A DNA stretch of 64,000 nt. Source: Lachnospira sp. UBA3212 (GTDB lineage Bacteria; Bacillota; Clostridia; Lachnospirales; Lachnospiraceae). This document shows positions 27,772-37,093 of the stretch, one piece after another. How positions within the stretch are numbered: the stretch's first letter is position 1; each line of letters starts with the position of its first letter. The notes under the pieces were generated by a model, which saw only the letters and a list, made by a program, of their open reading frames with translations, searched no databases and had not been told where the DNA came from. The position numbers were made by a program, and so were the translations under genes. The stretch lies in NCBI GenBank assembly GCA_002363615.1, contig DEWK01000007.1, forward strand, positions 62,001 to 126,000, read 5' to 3'.

Positions 27772-28260
27772 TTAGTCTTCATACATTTCTTCTAACTGAC
27801 TGTTATCTAACAAATCCCCCTCAACCTTTGTGGTATAAAGGACACCATCCAAATGATCGCATTCATGCTGGATACATCTGGCAAGGAGGCCTTCTGCATC
27901 TAACGTAAATTTTTCCATATTCCGATCAAAGGCCTCTACGGTTACATTCTCTGCTCTAGTCACGATTCCCGATTTTCCGGGAACACTTAAACAGCCTTCA
28001 TAACCGGTTTGTTCTCCATCTCTTTTTGTAATTACAGGATTGATCAAAACAATCGGACCATGATCGTCTTCCACGTCAATTACAACGATTCTTTTTAAGA
28101 TTCCCACCTGGGGAGCCGCAAGACCTACTCCGCAAGATTCGTACATGGTATCAAACATATCATCAATTAATTCGTTGGTTCTTGGAGAAACCGCCTTCAC
28201 TTCCTTGCATACCTTTTCAAGACAAGGATCACCTATTTTTCTTACTTCTCTAATTGCCAT
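27772..28260 (-). CDS. def: Peptide deformylase
   Basis: A 162-residue metallo-hydrolase removing the formyl group from nascent proteins. All three motifs are present: GVGLAAPQ (44-51), EGCLS with metal ligand Cys90, and HECDH (132-136) with two His ligands and the catalytic Glu. It lies between priA and fmt, whose product it acts after. Confidence 0.97.
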   Translation of the reverse strand: MAIREVRKIGDPCLEKVCKEVKAVSPRTNELIDDMFDTMYESCGVGLAAPQVGILKRIVVIDVEDDHGPIVLINPVITKRDGEQTGYEGCLSVPGKSGIVTRAENVTVEAFDRNMEKFTLDAEGLLARCIQHECDHLDGVLYTTKVEGDLLDNSQLEEMYED

Positions 28261-28274
28261 TTTTCTTCCTTTCT

Positions 28275-30530
28275 TTACTGACCTCCCATTGGAGAAAAAT
28301 CAAATTGGAGGCTTACATACTTTCTATATTCTTCTTTCTCTACGGCCACACCTTCTGCCAGATCCCTACTTTTTAGCAGGTTCTCATGATTTTCTGCCTT
28401 GATATAAATAACCTTTCGATAGACATCATTGATTTTTGCAACCCTAGCATCTACCGGCCCAATCTTTTGGTAACCAAGGTAATCTCCTTCTAGGACCTGC
28501 AAGGACTTTCCTACCTCTATCGCCATCTGATTTACCAGTTCTTCCTTTTTCCCTGAAATCAGGATGGATAGCATCTGAAACACCGGAGGATATTTCAGAA
28601 TCTTTCGGTAGGCAATCTCCTCCTTATAAAAACTTTTATAATCCTGATTTTTTGATGTAACAATGGCATAATGTTCCGGATTATAAGTTTGAATCACTGC
28701 AATTCCCGGTTTCCTTCCTCTTCCTGCACGTCCACAGGCCTGAGTCAAAAGATCAAAGGTTTTTTCACTAGCCATAAAGTCCGGAGCAAATAAGGAAAGG
28801 TCCGCCGCAAGAATTCCCACCAAGGTGACATTGGGAAAATCATGTCCCTTTACAATCATCTGGGTTCCAATTAGAATATCTGCTTCTCCCCCTGCAAATG
28901 CCTCTAAAATCTTGATGGCTCCCTCTTTTCCTTTGGTAGTATCCAGATCCATACGCAGGACCTTTGCCATAGGAAATTGTTTTTTCACCATATCTTCCAC
29001 TTGCTGGGTACCGGTTCCAAAACCACCAATAAAAGGAGAGGCACAATTTGGACACTCCTTTGGCAAGTCCATTTCGTGGCCACAATAATGACACACCAAA
29101 CGTTCCTTGCCAAATGGATTCCTATGAAGAGTCATGGCTACAGAACAGTGTGGGCACATCACCGCCTCTCCACAGTTTCTGCAAGAAACAAACCTGGAAT
29201 ACCCCCTCCGATTTAAAAAGAGGATCACCTGTTCCTTTTTTTCTAGCCGGTCTAAAATCAAGTCTTTCAGACGTTTGCTAAACATAGACCGGTTTCCTTC
29301 CCTTAACTCCTTCCTTAGGTCAACAAGTTCTACCTTAGCCGGCTGGGCATTCCCTGCACGAACGGGAAGCTGATGAAGCTTGTAATTTCCTTTCTGACAC
29401 TGATAAAAAGAATTTAGGGATGGGGTTGCTGATCCCAACACCACCATGGCATCCTGTTTATTTGCCCGGTAAATAGCGGTTTCTCTGGCATGGTATTTCG
29501 GTACTCCCTCGCTTTTATAAGCCTGATCATGTTCCTCGTCAATCACAATCAATCCTAAGTTAGTAAACGGGGTAAATAATGCTGATCTTGGACCTACCAT
29601 AACCTTAAGATCTCCCTTTTCTGCTCGAAGCATTTGGTCATAGCGCTCTCCCACAGACATTTTAGAATGTATGACTCCCACTTGGTCTCCAAAACGCTCG
29701 TAAAAACGAGAAAGTATCTGGTAAGTTAAGGCAATCTCGGGAATCAACACAATGGCCTGCTTGCCCTGATTCATTACCTCCTCTATCAATTTCAGGTAGA
29801 TCTCCGTCTTGCCCGAACCAGTGACTCCAAAAAGCAATTGCGGCTTTTTAGGGCCTTCCTTTTGATATTCCAAAAGAAGTTCTAAAAACACCTTCCTTTG
29901 CACTTCATTCAAATGGATTTCCTTTTTACTTCCCAACATTGCCATGGCCGGATTTCTCCAAACTCGACTTTTCTCTAAGACAATTAAGCCTAACTCTTCC
30001 ATCTTATTCAAGGTGGAATCGGAAATATGTAACTGTCCTCGAACATATTCCTTGCTAAGCTTAGGTTCTTCCAACAAAGCCTTTAAAAGTCTTACCCTGG
30101 CCAGCATATTACGCTTGGTTCCAATCTGGCAAAGAAGTTTTTTTACCTCTTCCTTCGGCTGGTTTAAACAAACAGTAATCTGGAGTTTTTCCTGAATCTT
30201 TGTCTTTACCGGCAGAACGGTCTTTAAGGCCTGATTGATTGTTCCACCATAGTTTTTTCTTATCCAGAAAGCAAGGGAAATCAGCTCTGATTCCATGGTG
30301 ACATTCTTATCTAAGACCGAAGCGATGAGCTTGATCCTATCCTCCGGAAAATCTATCTTTTCCGGAAAATCTATCACATAACCTGTAATCAGCCGGTTTC
30401 CCTTGCCAAAAGGAATCTCTACAGCGGTACCTGCAGTTACTTGATTTTCAAGCGCCCCAGGAATCCCATAGGTAAATGGTTTATCAAGTTTTTCATGTGA
30501 AATATCTACAATGATACTTGCGTATTTCAA
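28275..30530 (-). CDS. priA: Primosomal replication-restart helicase PriA
   Basis: A 751-residue superfamily 2 helicase loading the replisome at stalled forks. It has an N-terminal 3'-DNA-binding domain, Walker A GVTGSGKTE near 245, a DEEH box, and paired four-Cys zinc modules (CRNC...CPHC, CHYC...CPNC) within the helicase core. I chose TTG 30530, whose last bases form the folD TGA stop (TTGA), a tight coupling; a TTG ten codons earlier is also in frame but lies inside folD. Confidence 0.94.
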   Translation of the reverse strand: MKYASIIVDISHEKLDKPFTYGIPGALENQVTAGTAVEIPFGKGNRLITGYVIDFPEKIDFPEDRIKLIASVLDKNVTMESELISLAFWIRKNYGGTINQALKTVLPVKTKIQEKLQITVCLNQPKEEVKKLLCQIGTKRNMLARVRLLKALLEEPKLSKEYVRGQLHISDSTLNKMEELGLIVLEKSRVWRNPAMAMLGSKKEIHLNEVQRKVFLELLLEYQKEGPKKPQLLFGVTGSGKTEIYLKLIEEVMNQGKQAIVLIPEIALTYQILSRFYERFGDQVGVIHSKMSVGERYDQMLRAEKGDLKVMVGPRSALFTPFTNLGLIVIDEEHDQAYKSEGVPKYHARETAIYRANKQDAMVVLGSATPSLNSFYQCQKGNYKLHQLPVRAGNAQPAKVELVDLRKELREGNRSMFSKRLKDLILDRLEKKEQVILFLNRRGYSRFVSCRNCGEAVMCPHCSVAMTLHRNPFGKERLVCHYCGHEMDLPKECPNCASPFIGGFGTGTQQVEDMVKKQFPMAKVLRMDLDTTKGKEGAIKILEAFAGGEADILIGTQMIVKGHDFPNVTLVGILAADLSLFAPDFMASEKTFDLLTQACGRAGRGRKPGIAVIQTYNPEHYAIVTSKNQDYKSFYKEEIAYRKILKYPPVFQMLSILISGKKEELVNQMAIEVGKSLQVLEGDYLGYQKIGPVDARVAKINDVYRKVIYIKAENHENLLKSRDLAEGVAVEKEEYRKYVSLQFDFSPMGGQ

Positions 30531-31375
30531 TCTTCTACTCTCTTTCGACTCTGAAGGCAATTGTACATAAGCATAGCAATGGTCATAGGTCCTACACCGC
30601 CAGGAACAGGAGTAATCTTTGATGCAAGTGGTTCAACCTTTTCAAAATTCACATCTCCAAATAGCTTCTTGTCCTCACCACGATGAATTCCTACATCGAT
30701 GACGACTGCACCATCTTTTACATAGCTATCATCTATAAATTCCTTCTTACCAATGGCAACTACTAAAATATCAGCCTGCTTCGTAATTTCACGAAGGTTT
30801 TGAGTTCTTGAATGAGTAATGGTTACGGTACCGTGTTCTCTTAAAAGAAGCATGGCTGCTGGTTTTCCTACAATATTACTTCTTCCCACTACTACACAAT
30901 TCTTACCGGCAATCTCAACCTCTGATCTCTTTAAAAGTTCAATGATTCCTGCCGGAGTACATGGTAAGAATCCCAAAGTTCCGGTTACCATGGCCCCTAC
31001 ATTTTCAGGGTGGAAACCATCCACATCCTTATCCTTAGAGATGGCTGCAATTACCTTGCTCTCATCAATCTGCTTAGGAAGAGGAAGCTGTACCAAAATG
31101 CCATGAACCTTCTTGTCCTGATTTAACTTTTCAATCAAAGCAAGTAATTCTTCCTCTGTGGTCTCCTCTGGTAATTCGTAAGATAAAGAGCGAATTCCTG
31201 TATACTCACAAGCACGCTTCTTGTTTCTTACATAAACAGCGGAAGCCGGGTCTGCACCTACTAAAATAACGGCAAGACAAACCTCCTTTCCTGCTTCCTT
31301 AAGCTTTGCAACTTCTTCCTTTACTTCATTCTTAATTTCCTGAGAAATCTGCTTTCCGTCAATAATTTTAGCCAT
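30527..31375 (-). CDS. folD: Methylene-THF dehydrogenase/methenyl-THF cyclohydrolase
   Basis: A 282-residue bifunctional one-carbon enzyme. Catalytic Lys and Tyr lie in YVRNKKRACEYTGI, the hydrophobic VQLPLP motif near 98, VDGFHPENVG near 122, the dinucleotide fold VVGRSNIVGKPAA near 163, and the C-terminal PGGVGPMTIAML. It provides 10-formyl-THF with Fhs for Fmt and purine synthesis. It overlaps priA and follows fhs by 17 bp. Confidence 0.97.
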   Translation of the reverse strand: MAKIIDGKQISQEIKNEVKEEVAKLKEAGKEVCLAVILVGADPASAVYVRNKKRACEYTGIRSLSYELPEETTEEELLALIEKLNQDKKVHGILVQLPLPKQIDESKVIAAISKDKDVDGFHPENVGAMVTGTLGFLPCTPAGIIELLKRSEVEIAGKNCVVVGRSNIVGKPAAMLLLREHGTVTITHSRTQNLREITKQADILVVAIGKKEFIDDSYVKDGAVVIDVGIHRGEDKKLFGDVNFEKVEPLASKITPVPGGVGPMTIAMLMYNCLQSRKRVED

Positions 31376-31392
31376 CTTATTCCTCCATTTAT

Positions 31393-33069
31393 TTAGAACA
31401 GTCCTGTGATCTGTCCATTCTCATCTACATCAATATCAAATGCTGCCGGTCTCTTTGGAAGTCCGGGCATGGTCATAATACTTCCTGTTAATACAACTAC
31501 AAATCCTGCCCCTGCAGATACATAAACATCACGCACATGCATGGTGAAACCGCTTGGTCTTCCAAGCAACTTAGGATCATCTGAAAGAGAATACTGGGTC
31601 TTTGCCATACAAACCGGAAGATTTCCATAGCCCATCTCTTCAATCTTGGCAATCTGCTTATCTACAAGGCCTTCATATTCTACCCCGGAAGCACCATAGA
31701 TTTCCTTCGCAACTTTTTCGATTTTCTCCTTGATGGAAAGGGATAAATCATAGATTGGTGCATAATGTGATTCTTCATTTTCTAAGATATCAAGTACCTG
31801 CTTGCCAAGCTCTTCTCCTCCTTCTCCGCCTTTTTCCCAAACACGGGCAAGGGCGAAACGGCATCCCTTCTGCTCTACAAATTCCTTAATAAATGCATTT
31901 TCAGCAGGGGTGTCTGTGATAAAGGAATTTAAGGTAACCACTACAGGGACCCCATACTTTTGAAGGTTTTCAATATGCTTTTCAAGATTCACAATTCCCT
32001 TCTTTAAGGCCTCTAGGTTTTCTTCCTTTAGATCTTCTTTTGCTACACCACCATTGTACTTTAAAGCGCGAACGGTTGCCACAAGAACCACTGCATCCGG
32101 CTTTAAGTCTGCCGCCCGGCACTTAATGTCAAGGAACTTCTCAGCTCCTAAGTCAGCACCAAAACCTGCCTCTGTTACTACAATATCACCAATCTTAAGG
32201 GCCGCCTTTGTAGCACGAACCGAGTTACATCCATGCGCGATATTGGCAAATGGACCACCATGTACTAAGGCAGGCGTATGCTCTAAGGTCTGGATAATGT
32301 TTGGCTTTATAGCATCCTTTAAAAGCGCTGCCATGGCTCCTACTGCCTGTAAATCCTTGGCAGTAACCGGCTCTCCATCGTAATTATATGCGACTACAAT
32401 CTTAGAGAGTCTTTCCTTTAAATCTGCAAGGTCACTGGAAAGACAAAGGATTGCCATGATTTCACTGGCTACTGTAATTACAAAATGATCTTCTCTTACG
32501 GTACCATCTGCCTTCTTTCCAAGGCCTACCACGATATTACGAAGTACTCGATCATTCATATCCTCGCATCTCTTCCAAACCACATTTCTGCTGTCAATCT
32601 TTAAAGGATTTCCCTGCTGAATGCTGTTATCTAAAAGGGCTGCTAATAGGTTGTTTGCTGCGGTAATCGCATGGAAATCACCGGTGAAATGAAGATTCAA
32701 ATCATCCATTGGTACAACCTGTGAATATCCACCACCTGCAGCACCACCCTTGATTCCAAAACAAGGGCCAAGGGATGGCTCTCGAAGAGCAATCACGGTC
32801 TTCTTACCCAGACGATTTAATGCCTGACCTAACCCAACGGTGACCGTGGTTTTTCCCTCACCGGCAGGAGTTGGATTAATTGCGGTTACCAACACTAGTT
32901 TTCCATCCTTTTTATCCCTTAAGGAACGAAGATATTCCTCTGTTAACTTCGCCTTATATTTGCCGTAAAACTCAAGGTTATCCTCTGAAATTCCAACCTT
33001 TGCAGCTACCTCTCCAATAGGTTCCATCACTGCTTCTCTTGCAATCTCGATATCAGACTTTACTTCCAT
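31393..33069 (-). CDS. fhs: Formate--tetrahydrofolate ligase
   Basis: A 558-residue ATP-dependent synthetase making 10-formyl-THF from formate, common in anaerobic Clostridia. The nucleotide motif TPAGEGKTT is at about 67-75, followed by LREPSLGPCFGIKGGAAGGGYSQV-type segments and HFTGDFHAITAANNLL. It is adjacent to folD, forming a one-carbon pair. Presence alone does not prove a Wood-Ljungdahl pathway. Confidence 0.97.
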   Translation of the reverse strand: MEVKSDIEIAREAVMEPIGEVAAKVGISEDNLEFYGKYKAKLTEEYLRSLRDKKDGKLVLVTAINPTPAGEGKTTVTVGLGQALNRLGKKTVIALREPSLGPCFGIKGGAAGGGYSQVVPMDDLNLHFTGDFHAITAANNLLAALLDNSIQQGNPLKIDSRNVVWKRCEDMNDRVLRNIVVGLGKKADGTVREDHFVITVASEIMAILCLSSDLADLKERLSKIVVAYNYDGEPVTAKDLQAVGAMAALLKDAIKPNIIQTLEHTPALVHGGPFANIAHGCNSVRATKAALKIGDIVVTEAGFGADLGAEKFLDIKCRAADLKPDAVVLVATVRALKYNGGVAKEDLKEENLEALKKGIVNLEKHIENLQKYGVPVVVTLNSFITDTPAENAFIKEFVEQKGCRFALARVWEKGGEGGEELGKQVLDILENEESHYAPIYDLSLSIKEKIEKVAKEIYGASGVEYEGLVDKQIAKIEEMGYGNLPVCMAKTQYSLSDDPKLLGRPSGFTMHVRDVYVSAGAGFVVVLTGSIMTMPGLPKRPAAFDIDVDENGQITGLF

Positions 33070-33137
33070 ATGTGCCTCCTTAAAACCTTATAAAATTAAA
33101 CATCTATTCTTGTAGTTAATAAAACAATTACTAGCGC

Positions 33138-36008
33138 CTATAAAAGACCAAGCTGCCCCAAAAGTTTTTCTAAACCTGCCTGATCCATTAAAACTCTTCT
33201 TGGCTTAGTTCCCTCTTCCTGACTAACAATTCCGCAATCAGCCAGTTGATCCATGATTCTTGCAGCCCTGTTAAATCCAATTCGAAATACCCTTTGAAGG
33301 GAGGAAGTGGATGCTTTTTGCTTTGAAACCACAAGTTTTGCCGCATCAACAAAGTAAGAATCATAATCGCTCTCAGTTTCCTCACTGCCCGGGCCGGTGG
33401 ACTCAGAAGTCTTGATTCCCTGATTTGCTTTTTCTTCATATCTGGCTTCAATTCCTTGTTTCTTAATATAATTCACTACATTATTCACTTCTGCATCTGA
33501 TACAAATGCTCCCTGAAGTCTCACCGGTTTTAGGTAACCGGAAGGATTAAAGAGCATATCTCCATTCCCCAAAAGCTTTTCCGCACCATTCATATCAATA
33601 ATGGTTCTTGAATCCGTTCCGGAAGAAACAAGCAGGGCTACTCTAGATGGAATATTGGCCTTAATCAAACCGGTGACTACATCTACCGATGGCCTTTGAG
33701 TCGCAATAATCAAATGAATTCCTGCAGCCCTGGCTAATTGGGCCAATCGGCAAATAGAGGTCTCTACTTCTTTCTTTGCCGCCATCATAAGGTCTGCCAA
33801 CTCGTCAATAATAATGACAATCTGAGGCATCTTTTCTAATCCCTCTTCTTCTGGCATGTCCTCTATTTTTTTATTATATCCCTTCAGGTCTCGAACGCTC
33901 ATCTCAGCAAATTTCTGATATCGCCTTTCCATCTCAGAAACTGCCCAATTCAAAGCTCCTGCCGCCTTTTTCGGATCTGTTACTACTGGGATTAAAAGAT
34001 GTGGGATTCCATTATAAATACCAAATTCCACCACCTTAGGGTCCACAATAATTAATCGAACCTCCGAAGGCTTGGCCCGAAAGAGAATACTCATAATAAT
34101 CGAGTTGGTAAAGACAGACTTACCAGAACCGGTAGTTCCTGCAATCAACATATGTGGTAATTTGGCAATATCTGCCACAATCACCTTGCCGGCAATGTCC
34201 TTACCTACTGCAAATGCAATCTTAGAGTCTGTGTTTCTTAACTCTTCCGATTCCATTAAGTCTCTTAAATAAACCGTTGCCCTACTTGGATTTGGAACCT
34301 CAATCCCGACCGCTGCCTTTCCGGGAATTGGTGCCTCAATACGAATATCCGAGGCAGCCAGGTTTAACTTGATGTCATCGCTTAATTGCGTAATCTTTGA
34401 AACCTTTGTTCCCATCTCCGGCTGAATTTCATATCTGGTAACGGAAGGACCACGACTCACATTGGTAATGGTTACATTCACTCCAAAATTCTGCAGAGTC
34501 TGCTGTAACTTAATCGCAGTAGCCTTTAATTCCATCTCTTCTTCACGGATATTGGACTTATTCTTTCCCTTAATCAAAAGAGTTGTTTGCGGAATCTTAT
34601 AATCTGCAAAATCATCCTTTTTCTTTTCAATCTCTTTAGCCGTTTGATCACTTTCCCTTATGGTATCTTCCTTTGTTACTTTTTCAGGAATTGGTTTCAC
34701 CTCTCCAGGTTTTCGTTCCATAGCATCCTTGGCTGACTGAGGAAGAATGATTTTTTCTTTCGGTGTAAATAATCCATCTTCCCCGTAAGAAGCCGCTTCC
34801 TCTGCTGCTTCTTCCGTCTTCTTGATTTCCTCTTCCACAGGACTTGGACCTTTAGGCATAGGAGAAATTGGAAGTTTTTCATCCTCCTCATCAAAGAGGT
34901 TGGCGTCTTCTCTTGACCAATAATCTTCCTGGTTTCCTTCTTCTAAACCCTGAATTGGAATATCAAATTGAGCTTCTAGGGCCTTCTTCTTGGCTCTGGT
35001 ATCACGACGAAATTTTCTTTCCTCCAGATCCTCATGAGAAGGCTCTTCCACCATAACTTCTGGCAGTTCTTCCTTTCCGCCCTCAGGAACCGTAGAGAAA
35101 ATGTGTTCCGCATTAGGATCCTCTTCTTTTTTCACCACATAAGAACCATCGGCATTCAACTCAATATGGCCTCGTACCACACCATCTGTCCTGCCATTAT
35201 TCGCAGCATAGATATCCTTCATTAGCTGCTCTATATCTAGCGAAGCATTGCCCGTCCGCTTTCTTCGGATTTCTCCCTTCCTACTTCTTGGTCTCTCCTC
35301 CTGGTCTTGGTCTTTTTTTGCTTCTCGTTGGTGCTTTTCAGCTTCTCTTGCCTCCCGGCTTCTTCTGGCTCCATCTCTAGCCTGTTCGTAAACCTCCCGA
35401 CTCTTTCTTTCCACGGGACCAATCACGGATTTTTCCGTGATTAAAACCACAAAAATTACTCCCAGGATTACCAGTACAATAAAGGCTCCTACTAAACCAA
35501 GCGCCTTTACCAAAGCCACGTCTACAATTCCGCCAATCAAACCTCCATCGCACCTGCCCTCGCCACAGTATGCAAAGTACTCACTGATTTTAATGGTATT
35601 TTGATAGTTTAATAATCCTACCACACCGCAAAGAACCACTAACATTCCAAGGCAGGCCCAAAGCTTTCTCATCGCCCTCCTATTTCCGGCATTGGAAATA
35701 ACAAACCCAGTGGCCAAAACAAGACCCACTGGAAAGAGATACGCATATACGCCAACCAGTCCAAATTGAAAATAGGATAGCATCTTACCAAATGTTCCGA
35801 TTAGGCCAAAATTACTTAAAAACATTAAGAGCGCTATGCCGATTATGATTAAAAAGAGAACCTCTACCGTTAACATAGAGTCTTCTTCACTTGTTGCTGT
35901 AGTTTTTTTCTTTGGTGAAGTTTTAGCTTTTCCGGACCTTCCTGTATTACGGCTTCCTCTACTCCTTGAAGAGCCGGTCCGGCTAGTGCTTTTCTTCTTT
36001 TGTGCCAC
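33138..36008 (-). CDS. ftsK: DNA translocase FtsK/SpoIIIE
   Basis: A 956-residue DNA pump that clears chromosomes from the septum. A basic N-terminal tail leads into about four transmembrane helices between 47 and 190, then a long acidic, low-complexity linker (about 200-470), the alpha/beta motor with Walker A GTTGSGKS at 624-631, and a C-terminal winged-helix gamma domain that reads polar DNA motifs. In spore formers the same family acts as SpoIIIE; the sequence does not separate the two roles. Confidence 0.95.
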   Translation of the reverse strand: MAQKKKSTSRTGSSRSRGSRNTGRSGKAKTSPKKKTTATSEEDSMLTVEVLFLIIIGIALLMFLSNFGLIGTFGKMLSYFQFGLVGVYAYLFPVGLVLATGFVISNAGNRRAMRKLWACLGMLVVLCGVVGLLNYQNTIKISEYFAYCGEGRCDGGLIGGIVDVALVKALGLVGAFIVLVILGVIFVVLITEKSVIGPVERKSREVYEQARDGARRSREAREAEKHQREAKKDQDQEERPRSRKGEIRRKRTGNASLDIEQLMKDIYAANNGRTDGVVRGHIELNADGSYVVKKEEDPNAEHIFSTVPEGGKEELPEVMVEEPSHEDLEERKFRRDTRAKKKALEAQFDIPIQGLEEGNQEDYWSREDANLFDEEDEKLPISPMPKGPSPVEEEIKKTEEAAEEAASYGEDGLFTPKEKIILPQSAKDAMERKPGEVKPIPEKVTKEDTIRESDQTAKEIEKKKDDFADYKIPQTTLLIKGKNKSNIREEEMELKATAIKLQQTLQNFGVNVTITNVSRGPSVTRYEIQPEMGTKVSKITQLSDDIKLNLAASDIRIEAPIPGKAAVGIEVPNPSRATVYLRDLMESEELRNTDSKIAFAVGKDIAGKVIVADIAKLPHMLIAGTTGSGKSVFTNSIIMSILFRAKPSEVRLIIVDPKVVEFGIYNGIPHLLIPVVTDPKKAAGALNWAVSEMERRYQKFAEMSVRDLKGYNKKIEDMPEEEGLEKMPQIVIIIDELADLMMAAKKEVETSICRLAQLARAAGIHLIIATQRPSVDVVTGLIKANIPSRVALLVSSGTDSRTIIDMNGAEKLLGNGDMLFNPSGYLKPVRLQGAFVSDAEVNNVVNYIKKQGIEARYEEKANQGIKTSESTGPGSEETESDYDSYFVDAAKLVVSKQKASTSSLQRVFRIGFNRAARIMDQLADCGIVSQEEGTKPRRVLMDQAGLEKLLGQLGLL

Positions 36009-36036
36009 AACAAAACCTCCAAACTATAATATGAAT

Positions 36037-36903
36037 TTATGATAAGGCAAAGTAACAAATAATGGAAATCATACCAATCGCCCCACAATAATATGAAAAT
36101 CCCTTAAATTCTGAATACTTCACAAGATTAATCATCAAGCGAACACATACATAACCTACTACTCCAGCAACCAGCATGCCCACTAAGTAGCTTCCAATCA
36201 TGGAAGCAGATACTCCTCCAAGTTTTGGAAGATCAAGAATTACTGCTCCAAGGATTGCCGGAATAGACATTAAGAAGGAATATTTAACTGCAAAGTCTCT
36301 TCTAAGTCCCCTTGCCACACAGGCTGTAATAGTGGCACCAGATCTGGAAATACCCGGTAAAGTGGCAATTCCTTGAACGAAACCAATGATTCCCGCATCT
36401 ACGTAATTCGTTTTTCTAGGTGTCTTCTTTCCTACCGGAAGAAAATCACAGATTCGAAGAAAGATAGCAGTAAGAATCAGGCAAAGGCCTGGAATCAAAA
36501 GGGATCCTCCCACTCGATTAAACATTTCCTTAAAAGGTAAAGCAATTACTACAGTAAAGATCGTTGATACCAAAATCAACATGGTAAACTTACGATACAC
36601 CGTTCGAACAACCCGAATATAATCCACATCATATCCTCTTCTTCTCTGAATAAAGATCGCAATATTCCGAAAGAAGTCTGCAATAATGCCACAGGCTGAA
36701 AAGACTAACTTCTTTACGTCCTTCCAATATACTGCACATACAGCAATTAAGGTTGCCAAATGAAGCATAACATCAAAGGTGACATCTGCCTCCTCAATAT
36801 GAAACAGGTTTTGAGCAATTGCCAAATGTCCCGAACTACTTACCGGTAAAAATTCTGTTACCCCTTGTACAATTCCCAAAAAAATCGCTTCTAAAATACT
36901 CAT
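36037..36903 (-). CDS. uppP: Undecaprenyl-diphosphatase UppP/BacA
   Basis: A 288-residue polytopic membrane phosphatase recycling the lipid carrier used by MraY and SEDS polymerases. The two catalytic motifs are VTEFLPVSSSGHLAI near 15-29 and PGISRSGATI near 184-193. Its activity also gives low-level bacitracin tolerance in this family. It precedes ftsK by 28 bp and may be co-transcribed with it. Confidence 0.96.
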   Translation of the reverse strand: MSILEAIFLGIVQGVTEFLPVSSSGHLAIAQNLFHIEEADVTFDVMLHLATLIAVCAVYWKDVKKLVFSACGIIADFFRNIAIFIQRRRGYDVDYIRVVRTVYRKFTMLILVSTIFTVVIALPFKEMFNRVGGSLLIPGLCLILTAIFLRICDFLPVGKKTPRKTNYVDAGIIGFVQGIATLPGISRSGATITACVARGLRRDFAVKYSFLMSIPAILGAVILDLPKLGGVSASMIGSYLVGMLVAGVVGYVCVRLMINLVKYSEFKGFSYYCGAIGMISIICYFALS

Positions 36904-37056
36904 CTATTTTCCTCCATCCCTTTGCGCATACTTAGCACACAGTATCATTTCTCATTTTACACTTAATATTGTAATTCTTCAACCCTTAATCTCATTATCT
37001 TGGGCATTTTCCTTCTTTCTATCCCCAACCTGGCATACCACCATTGAATACTATCC

Positions 37057-37092
37057 TAAAAAAGTCGAGCAGGCCTTCACCTACTCGACTTT
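37057..37092. terminator. Intrinsic terminator after the Cache-PAS gene
   Basis: AAAAAAGTCGAG...CTCGACTTTTTT palindrome; it overlaps the region just after the stop of the Cache-PAS gene and could work in both directions. Confidence 0.88.
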
Positions 37093-37093
37093 T

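Noticed and set aside
33188..33451. 87-codon minus-strand frame within ftsK
   Set aside because: Alternative frame of the conserved gamma domain; no independent start signal.
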